A stretch of DNA of 12,896 nt from an uncultured Collinsella sp. (GTDB taxonomy: Bacteria > Actinomycetota > Coriobacteriia > Coriobacteriales > Coriobacteriaceae), in assembly GCA_958346935.1 (NCBI GenBank), contig CATVTM010000058.1, positions 1-12,896 of the forward strand, given 5' to 3'. The notes below the pieces were generated by a model. That model searched no databases, had not been told where the DNA came from, and worked only from the letters and a program-made list of their open reading frames with translations. Both the position numbers and the translations under genes were made by a program. This document shows, in pieces, positions 1 to 6,627 of this stretch (the stretch's first letter is position 1; the number at the start of each line of letters is the position of its first letter).

Positions 1-351
1 GTCATCACACGGGCAATCAACACTGAATCCTGTTATGCGACATGGGCAAACGGCCACGTGCGCGATTAAAACGAATTCACTTAACAGACTTCAAGAATGC
101 TTTAGCACCGCAGGATGGCCATACGCGGAGCGCGGCACGCATAAGCCAAAAGCGGCATTAAAAGCCATCCCCTTCCCTGCTGAATGCGCGTCCTAGCCCA
201 TCAACCGGTCGGACCATCGCGAAGATGATCCGTGCTTCCATACTGCAATGCGATATCAAGCATCACGAATAGTCCCCGCCCAACGGGGTTCTCCCCTCTG
301 CAGGCGTTTCGGAACCCGCCCCCATCCCAAATTCCCACGCAGCGGCCGCGT
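1..351. other. Stretch with no recognisable gene
   Basis: I find no reading frame here with convincing coding character and no RNA gene. The only structure noticed is a short GC hairpin at 274-288 (CCCCG, 5-nt loop, CGGGG). It lies downstream of the minus-strand gene ending at 352 but has no T-tract on that strand, so it is not a clear intrinsic terminator. A gene entering from beyond the left edge cannot be excluded. Confidence 0.5.
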
Positions 352-840
352 TCACCGCCGCCGCGGGGGCCCTAGCTCCCCCGCGGCGTGGGCACGGGCG
401 GCGAGGTCGGATGTGAAAGCCGGACCGCAGAGGTATCGAGCGCACGCGGCCAGGGCCTCGAGGGCGCCTGGCGGGTAGGGAGATCCGAACATGAGGCAGG
501 ACAACGCGCAGGCCCGCAAAAGGTTCACGAGCTCCCCCGCGAAGCGGCAGACCCTCGGCTGCTCCTCGTAAAGGATGCAGAAGACACGGTCGAGGTCCGA
601 CGGTTCGACCAGGCTGTACCGGCAGTCCGCGTACAGTGCGCAGCCCCTCCCGCGCGGGTCGCCGTCCGAGTCCTCATCCGGCTCATGATGGCGCACCTCG
701 ACCCAAAGGCCCTCCAACACATCGTCGAACCCGAAATCGAGCTCCGCCTGGACGCTCTCGCCGAACGCATCGCCCAGGGCGAGCTCCGGCACCTTCGTCA
801 CACGGCCGTCCAGCCACTCAATCTCCGTCATCGCGCGCAC
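352..840 (-). CDS. Hypothetical Cys-rich protein, unknown family
   Basis: The product is about 162 residues and I do not recognise it. It looks genuinely coding: residues from MTEIEWLDGRV through the hydrophobic, Cys-rich C-terminal half have normal globular composition, with an acidic patch around HEPDEDSDGDP. Cysteines appear in GCALYADCRY, VFCILYEEQ, RACALSCLMFG and ARYLCG, so metal or disulfide chemistry is possible but no standard metal motif is complete. I chose the GTG at 840 because GGAAGGGG lies 8 nt upstream; an ATG at 831 and a GTG at 861 are alternatives. The gene stands alone, is GC-rich like the housekeeping genes, and its last codons lie inside a strong inverted repeat, so the C-terminus (PPRRR) may be a rearranged end. 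No function is assigned. Confidence 0.5.
   Translation of the reverse strand: MRAMTEIEWLDGRVTKVPELALGDAFGESVQAELDFGFDDVLEGLWVEVRHHEPDEDSDGDPRGRGCALYADCRYSLVEPSDLDRVFCILYEEQPRVCRFAGELVNLLRACALSCLMFGSPYPPGALEALAACARYLCGPAFTSDLAARAHAAGELGPPRRR
359..388. repeat. Perfect 11-bp GC inverted repeat
   Basis: CGCCGCGGGGG at 359-369 is exactly complementary to CCCCCGCGGCG at 378-388, with an 8-nt loop. It overlaps the last codons of the minus-strand hypothetical gene. No T-run follows on either strand, so a factor-independent terminator is not clear. It could be an mRNA 3'-end stabiliser or a mobile-element trace. Confidence 0.6.
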
Positions 841-1340
841 GGTGCAAGCCCCTTCCGACACGGGATTGTCAGCTCAACCCGACCCTTACCCATACGGACG
901 AACATAACTCGCCAGGGGAAGCCCCTGAAGGCCGTGCGCCACAACATGAGGCCGAATCCGCCCCCGGCTGGACAGGCCAACAACAAAGGAGCACACGGAA
1001 CCGGCGCGGCGTTACAACCGTCCCGGCAAGCGTGTCACTTGGCCAAGTCATGATGCCGACAAACCCGGAAATGCTCCAACGGAGCGCCGAACGAGCGTAA
1101 CAATATAAAGCCGTGCAACACGCGTTGGACGACCAGAACAACCCAAACAAAGGCCTGCCGGTCCCACCTTCAAGCCCAATAGCAAAATGTGCATCAGCGG
1201 ATTTGCAGCGATACAAGTCTCAACCTTCACCATCACACCGCAGCGCGCCTAGTCCCACTCATCCTACTGCAAATGTCCCAGAACGAGAAAACGACCAGCT
1301 TAACATGCCACCCCTTATATCCGCACGCGCGTAATTCAAC
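841..1340. other. Intergenic stretch, no supported gene
   Basis: Both strands carry open frames of 60-220 codons. Their translations are Pro/Arg/Ser-rich or lack any domain-like pattern, and none has a convincing ribosome binding site. Base composition drifts from GC-rich at the left to AT-richer at the right, so a boundary of the accessory cassette may lie here. I see no RNA gene or repeat array. Confidence 0.5.
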
Positions 1341-1994
1341 TCATAAGGACCGGCTATCCCTTACCTGTGACACAATCTCAAACGCACAGAACAGAATCAT
1401 CAGTCCAATCATCGCATACGAGGCAGCCGGACCTTCAAGCACTATTCCACAAAGAACAATCTCCGCGCCGCCAATAAGAACTGTTATCAGGCGCTCTGCC
1501 TTTTTGCTCTCGCCGCTCGCATAAAAAGGCGGCAAAGCGCACAAGATCACATATAGCCCGGGAAGGGAATACAGGATCGATAGTCCAAGCCCCCCATCAA
1601 CCGCAGTGTTTTGCGTAAGAATCAACTGAACCCAAACGGCAATTATCACTGAGCAGGTTGTCGATAAAAGAAGACTAGAAATATAGCACGCAACAAAGTC
1701 CCGTCGCATTCGAACAGAGAAATCCGCGAACTCTCTTCGCCGCGTGGAAACAATAAGGTACACAGAAATTGCAATAGAACCAATCAGAGAAAACAGCGGA
1801 ACAACCAGCAATTCAAGCTTATTACCCCATCGATCAACCACACCCCCACTCCAATGAGCGGGAATTGTATCAGGGAGGACTGGCCAAGCCGCCCATAGAA
1901 TCAGAAATGGAAGAAAAGAGAGAATGAAAGATGATAACACTGCAGTAATTTTTTTTGAGGCTCTCATCGATTCCGCATCTCCTTGCGCGCTCAC
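1341..1994 (-). CDS. DUF1648/SdpI-like integral membrane protein, candidate immunity protein
   Basis: The 217-residue product is a multi-pass membrane protein. A first hydrophobic segment (about residues 16-37) is followed by PDTIPAHWSGGVVDRWGNK (41-59). This is the signature of the DUF1648 domain, best known from SdpI, the Bacillus immunity protein against the SdpC toxin. About five further hydrophobic segments follow (near 61-83, 100-126, 138-160, 168-190 and 194-209). The GTG start at 1994 has GGCGGAG 6 nt upstream; an ATG at 1967 with AAGGAG 11 nt upstream is an alternative giving 208 residues. It is divergent from the peptide cassette across a 170-bp AT-rich gap, so a role in self-protection or sensing of the cassette product is likely by position but is inference. 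A generic membrane protein unrelated to the cassette remains possible. Confidence 0.75.
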   Translation of the reverse strand: MSAQGDAESMRASKKITAVLSSFILSFLPFLILWAAWPVLPDTIPAHWSGGVVDRWGNKLELLVVPLFSLIGSIAISVYLIVSTRRREFADFSVRMRRDFVACYISSLLLSTTCSVIIAVWVQLILTQNTAVDGGLGLSILYSLPGLYVILCALPPFYASGESKKAERLITVLIGGAEIVLCGIVLEGPAASYAMIGLMILFCAFEIVSQVRDSRSL

Positions 1995-2164
1995 ATTCCA
2001 CTCCGCCTTAAATCAAGTATAAATAAAAAGTTGAATGCAAATTTGTTTTGATTAGTAGGGAACTATATCCATTTAGTTCTAATTTGTTCGTAGTATCAAA
2101 TCGATACCGACACTAGCATGACGTAGTCTTTCAAGACAGCTATTCAACATTGGAGGTCACCGCT
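1995..2164. promoter_or_regulatory. Divergent AT-rich promoter region with two dyads
   Basis: This is the only sizeable gap between the membrane-protein gene and the precursor gene, so it should hold both promoters. No -35/-10 pair is good enough to call. Two dyads are visible: GAACTA (2060-2065) with TAGTTC (2074-2079) across 8 nt, and GTATC (2093-2097) with GATAC (2103-2107) across 5 nt. Either could be a dimeric repressor operator, but no regulator gene lies in the window. Confidence 0.4.
2152..2157 (+). promoter_or_regulatory. Strong ribosome binding site of the precursor gene
   Basis: GGAGGT ends 7 nt before the ATG at 2165. This near-ideal site fixes the start at 2165 rather than at the in-frame TTG at 2150, which would precede the site. 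Confidence 0.85.
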
Positions 2165-2890
2165 ATGGACAATGTGAACCACCTAAACGAACTCTCAATA
2201 CAGTCCCAGCTTAGCATCCTTGAAAAACTGGTCGCGGACGCGGAACAATCTACCGACGCAAGACGCGATTTCGAAGCTCAGCCTCGTGCCGTATTCCAGA
2301 AATATGGAATTACAGACCTCCAAATCAAAGCGGGAAATCGAAAAGTCTCTCTGTACGAACTGGTGGAGTCAACCGAAAAGGAGGCGCGTGTCCCCGTTGC
2401 ACGCGCAGTATATCGTCGTATCCAACTTGCATATTATGACGAGGACACCGAAGCTGATCCGCAAACGATACCTCTCGTAAACGTTATACTTAATGCAAAC
2501 GCAGTAACGAACGCAAACATCATTCTGAACGCAAACGCAATGGCAAACGCAAACGCGAATGCTCAAAACAACGCCAACCTTAAGTGCGACGTCAACACAA
2601 TGGGCTATGGATCAGCTATTTTTATGAACAAACCTGATGTTGTTGAACTATCGGAATCGTACAAACAAACTTCTGTTTTCAGGAAATTTGATCAAGAGGG
2701 CTTGAGTGCGGCGAGGCAAGCAGCCGTGCTTAAAACAGCAATCAAGAATTCCAGCTCCAATACCATCAACCCCGAAGGGGCTTCCAATGGGGTCGCCCGC
2801 GGGTCTTATCGCTCCGTCGAATTCGAAGTTACTTACTCCGAGAACGAAGGCACCTTGGTAATCACCGACGCCCGTTTGCTCGCGGCATGA
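2165..2890 (+). CDS. RiPP precursor-like protein with hexad Asn-Ala core (candidate novel family)
   Basis: The 241-residue protein has three zones. Residues 1-103 look like a long leader; ARRDFEAQPRAVFQKYGI (32-49) resembles the 'F..dP..vl..yGi' helix of nitrile-hydratase-like (NHLP/proteusin) leaders. Residues 104-139 are a six-residue tandem tract: LVNVIL, NANAVT, NANIIL, NANAMA, NANANA, QNNANL. Asn sits at 106, 110, 112, 116, 118, 122, 124, 128, 130, 132, 136 and 138, all even, plus one odd Asn at 135. Residues 140-241 form a follower with the only Cys (141) and a GYG near 147-149, ending in a beta-prone, charged segment. There is no double-Gly cleavage site. The gene overlaps the downstream radical SAM gene by ATGA, implying coupled translation. 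A RiPP substrate is the best reading; the role and processing are inferred. An unmodified beta-helical or adhesive protein is an alternative. Confidence 0.7.
   Translation: MDNVNHLNELSIQSQLSILEKLVADAEQSTDARRDFEAQPRAVFQKYGITDLQIKAGNRKVSLYELVESTEKEARVPVARAVYRRIQLAYYDEDTEADPQTIPLVNVILNANAVTNANIILNANAMANANANAQNNANLKCDVNTMGYGSAIFMNKPDVVELSESYKQTSVFRKFDQEGLSAARQAAVLKTAIKNSSSNTINPEGASNGVARGSYRSVEFEVTYSENEGTLVITDARLLAA
2474..2581 (+). repeat. 18-nt (six-codon) tandem repeat tract encoding the Asn-Ala hexads
   Basis: Six consecutive 18-nt units encode residues 104-139. The DNA is dominated by the nine-base word aacgcaaac and variants, with Asn codons mixed between AAC and AAT. The first and last units are degenerate (LVNVIL, QNNANL). 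Near-identical units could change copy number by recombination or slippage. Confidence 0.8.
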
Positions 2891-3966
2891 TTTCCGAAAG
2901 CTCGCAGCACGTGCTGTTCCGCAGACCTCGAATGCTGACATTTATAACAACATATAGATGTGGCGCTGTGTGTGATCATTGTCTGATGAGCTGCACTCCG
3001 AACAACAGTGACAGGCTTACTCTTCCCCAAATGCGGCAATTCATCGATAGCTTCGCCGAAGTATGCGTCGGAAGTGGTGTTGTTGTGTTTACGGGCGGAG
3101 AATGCACCCTTCTTGGCGATGACCTTCTCGAGGCCATCGCATATGCGAATTCTTTAGGACTCTTTACTCGAATTGTAACGAATGCGTGGTGGGCAAAAAG
3201 CGAAAGAGACGCAGAAACGTTCCTCAACGAATTGAAGTCATGTGGCCTTGACGAAATCAATATCAGCTGCGACGACTTTCATGCGGAATATATACCCCTC
3301 GAGAATGTGCGCAACCTTTGGAACTCAGCAAAAACAATGGGCTTTCAAACTCTCGGCATTGCGGTCTGCAGAGATAACAACAGTACAATCAGCCCGGCAT
3401 ACCTGTGCAAGTACCTTAATGAAGACATTCCACTCCTGCATCAGTTCGACGATAACACCCAGCCTCCCAGCGCGCCAGCCCGCTTCATCACGGATTCAGG
3501 CATCACGCGAATTGGGCGCGCACGAAATCTCAGTCTCAACCAAAATGCGCGACCGCAGGCACGTCTCTTAGCGTCACACTGTTCCGACTGCGGCCGAGAC
3601 TTCGTTATTTCCCCAAACTGCCATCTTGCACCCTGCTGCGGAATAAATGCAGAGGGAACTTGGCTTTTCGATCTTGGCAAAATCAATCTGACGGATGACA
3701 TTAATGAACTGCAGCTGCTCCTACTTAATTACATACAATACATAGGACCAGGAGGGCTGCTGAAGCACTTGCGCACGAGCGGAGGCCTTTCTTCATTTGG
3801 GCGCTCAAGCTACCTCTCTCAATGCGAGATTTGCGAAGACATCGCCCTCTCGAAAGAGGCACAGACCTGTCTTGCAAAGCTAGCTCCTAAACTGGCAGCC
3901 GACTTGATTGTCGAGACTAAATTCGAGACTACCTTTATCGGAAATGGGTCTGATATACATGATTGA
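2887..3966 (+). CDS. Radical SAM peptide-modifying enzyme with C-terminal Cys-rich region
   Basis: The 359-residue protein has the radical SAM cluster motif C25-x3-C29-x2-C32 (YRCGAVCDHC) after a short beta strand. A GGE motif follows at 70-72 (FTGGECTL), typical of SAM amino-group binding. The C-terminal half has C232-x2-C235, C245, C250-C251 and C313-x2-C316, including the phrase ISPNCHLAPCCG. This resembles a SPASM/twitch-type auxiliary Fe-S cluster region, though spacing is not canonical. The start overlaps the precursor stop as ATGA, and the 3' end overlaps the methyltransferase gene, so all three are probably made together. By context it should modify the Asn-Ala tract. Epimerisation (as by PoyD/YydG), or C-C or thioether cross-linking, are the options; sequence alone does not decide. 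The membership call is firm, the reaction is not. Confidence 0.85.
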   Translation: MISESSQHVLFRRPRMLTFITTYRCGAVCDHCLMSCTPNNSDRLTLPQMRQFIDSFAEVCVGSGVVVFTGGECTLLGDDLLEAIAYANSLGLFTRIVTNAWWAKSERDAETFLNELKSCGLDEINISCDDFHAEYIPLENVRNLWNSAKTMGFQTLGIAVCRDNNSTISPAYLCKYLNEDIPLLHQFDDNTQPPSAPARFITDSGITRIGRARNLSLNQNARPQARLLASHCSDCGRDFVISPNCHLAPCCGINAEGTWLFDLGKINLTDDINELQLLLLNYIQYIGPGGLLKHLRTSGGLSSFGRSSYLSQCEICEDIALSKEAQTCLAKLAPKLAADLIVETKFETTFIGNGSDIHD

Positions 3967-5101
3967 AGTGCTACCCTCTTTAAATTCGCTCTCGAGTAAT
4001 CCACTCCGTAGATTGGACACTCTTGGAGTAACAGATTTTTTAGACACACTTGACATATCTATAGATCCTTTTGAATGCGCGCATCGCATCTGGGATCAAC
4101 TTGACAGGGAGCATCAAGAGATCGTCTCCTTCCTGATGCTAGGTGGAGAGATTGATCTCGATTCAGAAGTGGCAAAAAGAAGTCTGCTGAAAGGCACTGT
4201 TGAAACCATAGCCTCACTCGGGCTGCTAAGCAAGCACAATGGCAATGCCTCCCTTTCCGGTTTATCTCTAATCCGATATCATGGCATCTGGCTTTTTGCC
4301 GATGCGCCATCACCCTCGCCTTTACTATATTTTGGCTCTGATTCAATTGGGCTCGCTCGTCGGCTAAGCCCATCCCCCGGAAAGAATGCCTTAGACCTCT
4401 GCTCTGGACCAGGCATCCAGGCACTCATACTGGCAAAATCTGGAATGCACGTCACGGCGATAGATATCAATCCAATCGCCTCAGAAATCTGCCAACTAAA
4501 CGCACTGGTCAATGGTATTAGCGAAGATTTAACTGTTCTAACCGGAAGTCTCTACAACGCACTAAACAATATCGAAAGCTCTTGCAGCTATGAACTCATT
4601 ACGGTGAATCCTCCTTTGCTCCCAATCCCAGAAGACGTACCATACCCCTTCGTTGGCGATGGCGGCCCAGATGGCCTCAACATCACAAGCAAGGTTATTC
4701 GAGGTGCAGGAGATAAACTCACTGATAGCGGATACCTCTCTGCAATTGGAATGATTGGCCTTGGAACCAACAATCAATCAGCATTTGAACGAATACAGAA
4801 CGATTTGTTGCAAGCTGGCCTCAATGGCGTCTTGACAATAATCTCGAGCTTTAACCTCGGACCCCAATCTGGCTGGATCGACGGTATCGCATGCACATCT
4901 GTTGCACATGCTCCAGGAAAATATTCCAGCAAAGAGGAGGCTGTAAAACAGATATCGCGCGCATACAAAAAAATCCACTACGACCGCGTCTGCACCTATC
5001 ACTTGAAGGCGTGGAGGGAGAGACAGCCCTTTCAAAATCCCATCCTAACGATTCAAGACTGCTCCGCAGATGGCAACCCACTTGGCCCCTGGATCCTCTA
5101 A
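3959..5101 (+). CDS. SAM-dependent methyltransferase, NPP-type (PrmC/HemK-like N-methyltransferase fold)
   Basis: The product is about 380 residues. An N-terminal region of about 130 residues, probably winged-helix-like, leads into a class I methyltransferase domain. Motif I is LDLCSGPG (145-152), the acidic SAM-ribose loop is AIDIN just after, and the catalytic-type motif is NPPLLP (217-222), followed by DGGPDGL. NPP(Y/L) motifs typify enzymes that methylate planar amide or amino nitrogens: PrmC on Gln side chains, RsmC/RlmG on guanine, and adenine-N6 enzymes. Next to an Asn-rich precursor, methylation of Asn side-chain amides is an attractive inference, as PoyE/AerE do in proteusins. I chose the ATG at 3959, which overlaps the radical SAM gene by 8 nt; an ATG at 3944 is equally defensible and neither has a strong ribosome binding site. 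A rRNA or general protein methyltransferase is the alternative. Confidence 0.8.
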   Translation: MIEVLPSLNSLSSNPLRRLDTLGVTDFLDTLDISIDPFECAHRIWDQLDREHQEIVSFLMLGGEIDLDSEVAKRSLLKGTVETIASLGLLSKHNGNASLSGLSLIRYHGIWLFADAPSPSPLLYFGSDSIGLARRLSPSPGKNALDLCSGPGIQALILAKSGMHVTAIDINPIASEICQLNALVNGISEDLTVLTGSLYNALNNIESSCSYELITVNPPLLPIPEDVPYPFVGDGGPDGLNITSKVIRGAGDKLTDSGYLSAIGMIGLGTNNQSAFERIQNDLLQAGLNGVLTIISSFNLGPQSGWIDGIACTSVAHAPGKYSSKEEAVKQISRAYKKIHYDRVCTYHLKAWRERQPFQNPILTIQDCSADGNPLGPWIL

Positions 5102-5127
5102 AGCATCCGTCATACGCAAGCAGGTCA

Positions 5128-5165
5128 ATAGGCTGCGCGCCACTCTCTGATGACGCGCAGCCTAT
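5128..5165 (+). terminator. Perfect 12-bp hairpin after the methyltransferase gene
   Basis: ATAGGCTGCGCG (5128-5139) pairs exactly with CGCGCAGCCTAT (5154-5165) across a 14-nt loop, 26 nt after the stop codon. The following ctcattt is only weakly T-rich. It is a probable transcript end or 3' stabiliser for the three-gene cassette. Confidence 0.65.
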
Positions 5166-5263
5166 CTCATTTCCCCCGCGCTTTACCGAGCCCGACTCAC
5201 ACCTCATAGTTGGCACCGGTTTTCAAAATGCAAGATTCCGCATACAAAATCACTTCTTCTGTC

Positions 5264-5286
5264 TAGGTGGCAGACCTACGATTTTT
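5264..5286 (+). terminator. Weak terminator-like hairpin with T-run
   Basis: TAGGT (5264-5268), a 5-nt loop, and ACCTA (5274-5278) are followed by a run of five T at 5282-5286. The stem is short, so this is at best a secondary stop or a leader element before the truncated transporter gene. Confidence 0.35.
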
Positions 5287-5301
5287 GTAGTATAAAGTTC
5301 C

Positions 5302-5334
5302 TCTCAATGCCTTCAATCTATTTCGAGATTGAGA
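5302..5334 (+). promoter_or_regulatory. Two mutually exclusive hairpins upstream of the transporter remnant
   Basis: TCTCAAT (5302-5308) can pair with ATTGAGA (5328-5334). TCAATCT (5313-5319) can instead pair with AGATTGA (5326-5332) across a 6-nt loop. The helices share bases, so only one can form, as in attenuator leaders. They lie 35 nt before the ATG at 5369. A regulatory role is conjecture. Confidence 0.25.
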
Positions 5335-5368
5335 AGAACTTGCATCGGGTTTCATAGAAGCGATATAG

Positions 5369-5596
5369 ATGATACGTTTTGTCCTATCTATATTCCGACA
5401 TACATCAGGATGCCTCGTCTTTATCGTCATTTCAATAGTCGGCTTGGCCCTTTCCCACATTGCCCCCTTTTTGAACGGTAAATTAATTGACTTCCCGCAC
5501 GTGGACCTCGTGGACAGGCCCCCTTGTGTAGCTGCACCCGAGGCGCCTCCCCGTCGCCCTCCAGCGCCGGGGTTCCCCTCCATCACGAAGAGGTAA
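5369..5596 (+). pseudogene. Truncated ABC exporter N-terminus
   Basis: The first 42 codons (5369-5494) read like the opening of an ABC exporter membrane domain: a short basic start, a long hydrophobic helix (about residues 13-34), then IAPFLNGKLIDF, the 'P...G.lID' phrase common just after the first helix of such proteins. From about 5495 the composition changes abruptly to Pro/Arg-rich and GC-rich and the frame stops at 5594-5596, so the remaining membrane domain and the ATPase domain are missing. Placement downstream of the peptide cassette suggests it was the cassette's exporter, broken by insertion plus deletion. The family call rests on a short stretch and is moderately sure. Confidence 0.6.
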
Positions 5597-5699
5597 TCCC
5601 CGTCCGGCCTCGCCGTCTCTGCAACGCCGAGCCTCCCGAGCGACTCGAGGAGGGCGGGCTCGTCCCAGGAGATTTGACAATACTATAGAGACACGTCCC
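5495..5699. mobile_element. GC-rich remnant, possible insertion sequence debris
   Basis: DNA between the broken transporter and the housekeeping operon is sharply more GC-rich than the cassette. On the minus strand a frame from 5670 downward reads WDEPALLESLGRLGV, then DYLFVMEGN, which looks like a fragment of real protein. It begins just inside an IS-like end (5672-5699) and runs without a stop into the transporter remnant. I cannot name the transposase family. Other horizontally acquired debris is equally possible. Confidence 0.35.
5672..5699 (-). repeat. Possible IS terminal sequence
   Basis: Read on the minus strand, the end begins GGGACGTGTCTCTATAG and continues to TTGTCAAAT. A GGGAC/GTGTC-type tip followed by an AT-rich run resembles insertion sequence termini. 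It lies 18 nt beyond the stop of the DUF299 gene. No matching inverted copy is seen near 5495, so at most one end survives. Confidence 0.3.
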
Positions 5700-5717
5700 A
5701 AATTAGCTACTCAGTAG

Positions 5718-6593
5718 TTACTGCTGCTGGGCGCGGCGGGCGGCTCGGCGGGCCCTTGCTTCCTGGATCTCATCGAGGTGAGCGATGATCTCGGAGGCGC
5801 TCTCCTCGATCGCCTTGCCGTCGGTACGCACTACAAAGCAACCCAGGCGCTTCATGAGAGCACGAGCCTCCTCGAGCTCGCTTCGCACGCTCTCGGGCTC
5901 GGCATAGGAACCGGCAACGGCACGCGCATAGTCATCGCCCAGGCGGCTATCGCGAATTTCGGAAATCACATCGACGGTCGAAATCAGACCGAACAGGCGC
6001 ATCGGGTCGACCTCATAAATCGACTTGGGCGGCTCCATGCCATGCGCCAGCGGAACGTTGGCGACCTTGTAACCCTGATAGGCCAGATACATCGACAAGG
6101 GCGTCTTAGACGTGCGCGAAACACCCAACAGCACGATATCGGCGCCCGACAGGTCATCGCAGCCACGTCCGTCATCGTGCTCGACGAAATACTCCATGGC
6201 CTCGATACGATGGAAGTACCGGTCGTCTGTCTTATGGATCGCGCCGGCTACGCCCTTGGGCGCAACGCCGATGAGCGACGACAGTACCGCAAGCGTCGGG
6301 CCGATCAGATCGACCGAGCGAATATGCAGCATGCCCAAGTAGTCGAGCACGCGGGCACGAAGCGCCGGGTCGACGATGGTGTGGAACACGGCGATATCGC
6401 GATGATCGGCATCGACGCGCGGACCGACAAACGACTTGACCTGCTCCACTGAGTTCACCTTGGGCAGGCGCAAGAGTCGAAAAGCCCCTTCATCAAATTG
6501 CCCGGACGCCGCAAGCACCACCTCACAAGCGGTATCGCCGAGCGAGTCGGAGATAACGATAGCGGTGGGACGAGCGGTGACCGGGCAATCCAT
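5718..6593 (-). CDS. Pyruvate,phosphate dikinase (or PEP synthase) regulatory protein, DUF299
   Basis: The 291-residue product is full length for the bifunctional regulator that phosphorylates (ADP-dependent) and dephosphorylates (Pi-dependent) a threonine of pyruvate,phosphate dikinase or PEP synthase, switching the pyruvate/PEP step. Seen in sequence: VISDSLGDTACEV near the N-terminus, the P-loop-like GVSRTSKTPLS at 157-167, and VPLAHGMEPP after it, all hallmarks of the family. The C-terminus is an Ala/Arg-rich tail (RARRAARRAQQQ). The ATG at 6593 has AAAGGAG about 8 nt upstream. It follows glyS by 34 bp, so it is probably the last gene of the operon. Which of the two target enzymes it controls cannot be told here; dikinase is likelier in an anaerobe (inference). 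Confidence 0.9.
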   Translation of the reverse strand: MDCPVTARPTAIVISDSLGDTACEVVLAASGQFDEGAFRLLRLPKVNSVEQVKSFVGPRVDADHRDIAVFHTIVDPALRARVLDYLGMLHIRSVDLIGPTLAVLSSLIGVAPKGVAGAIHKTDDRYFHRIEAMEYFVEHDDGRGCDDLSGADIVLLGVSRTSKTPLSMYLAYQGYKVANVPLAHGMEPPKSIYEVDPMRLFGLISTVDVISEIRDSRLGDDYARAVAGSYAEPESVRSELEEARALMKRLGCFVVRTDGKAIEESASEIIAHLDEIQEARARRAARRAQQQ

Positions 6594-6627
6594 GCGGGGC
6601 TCCTTTTGCGCTTACGCGCAGGCTAGC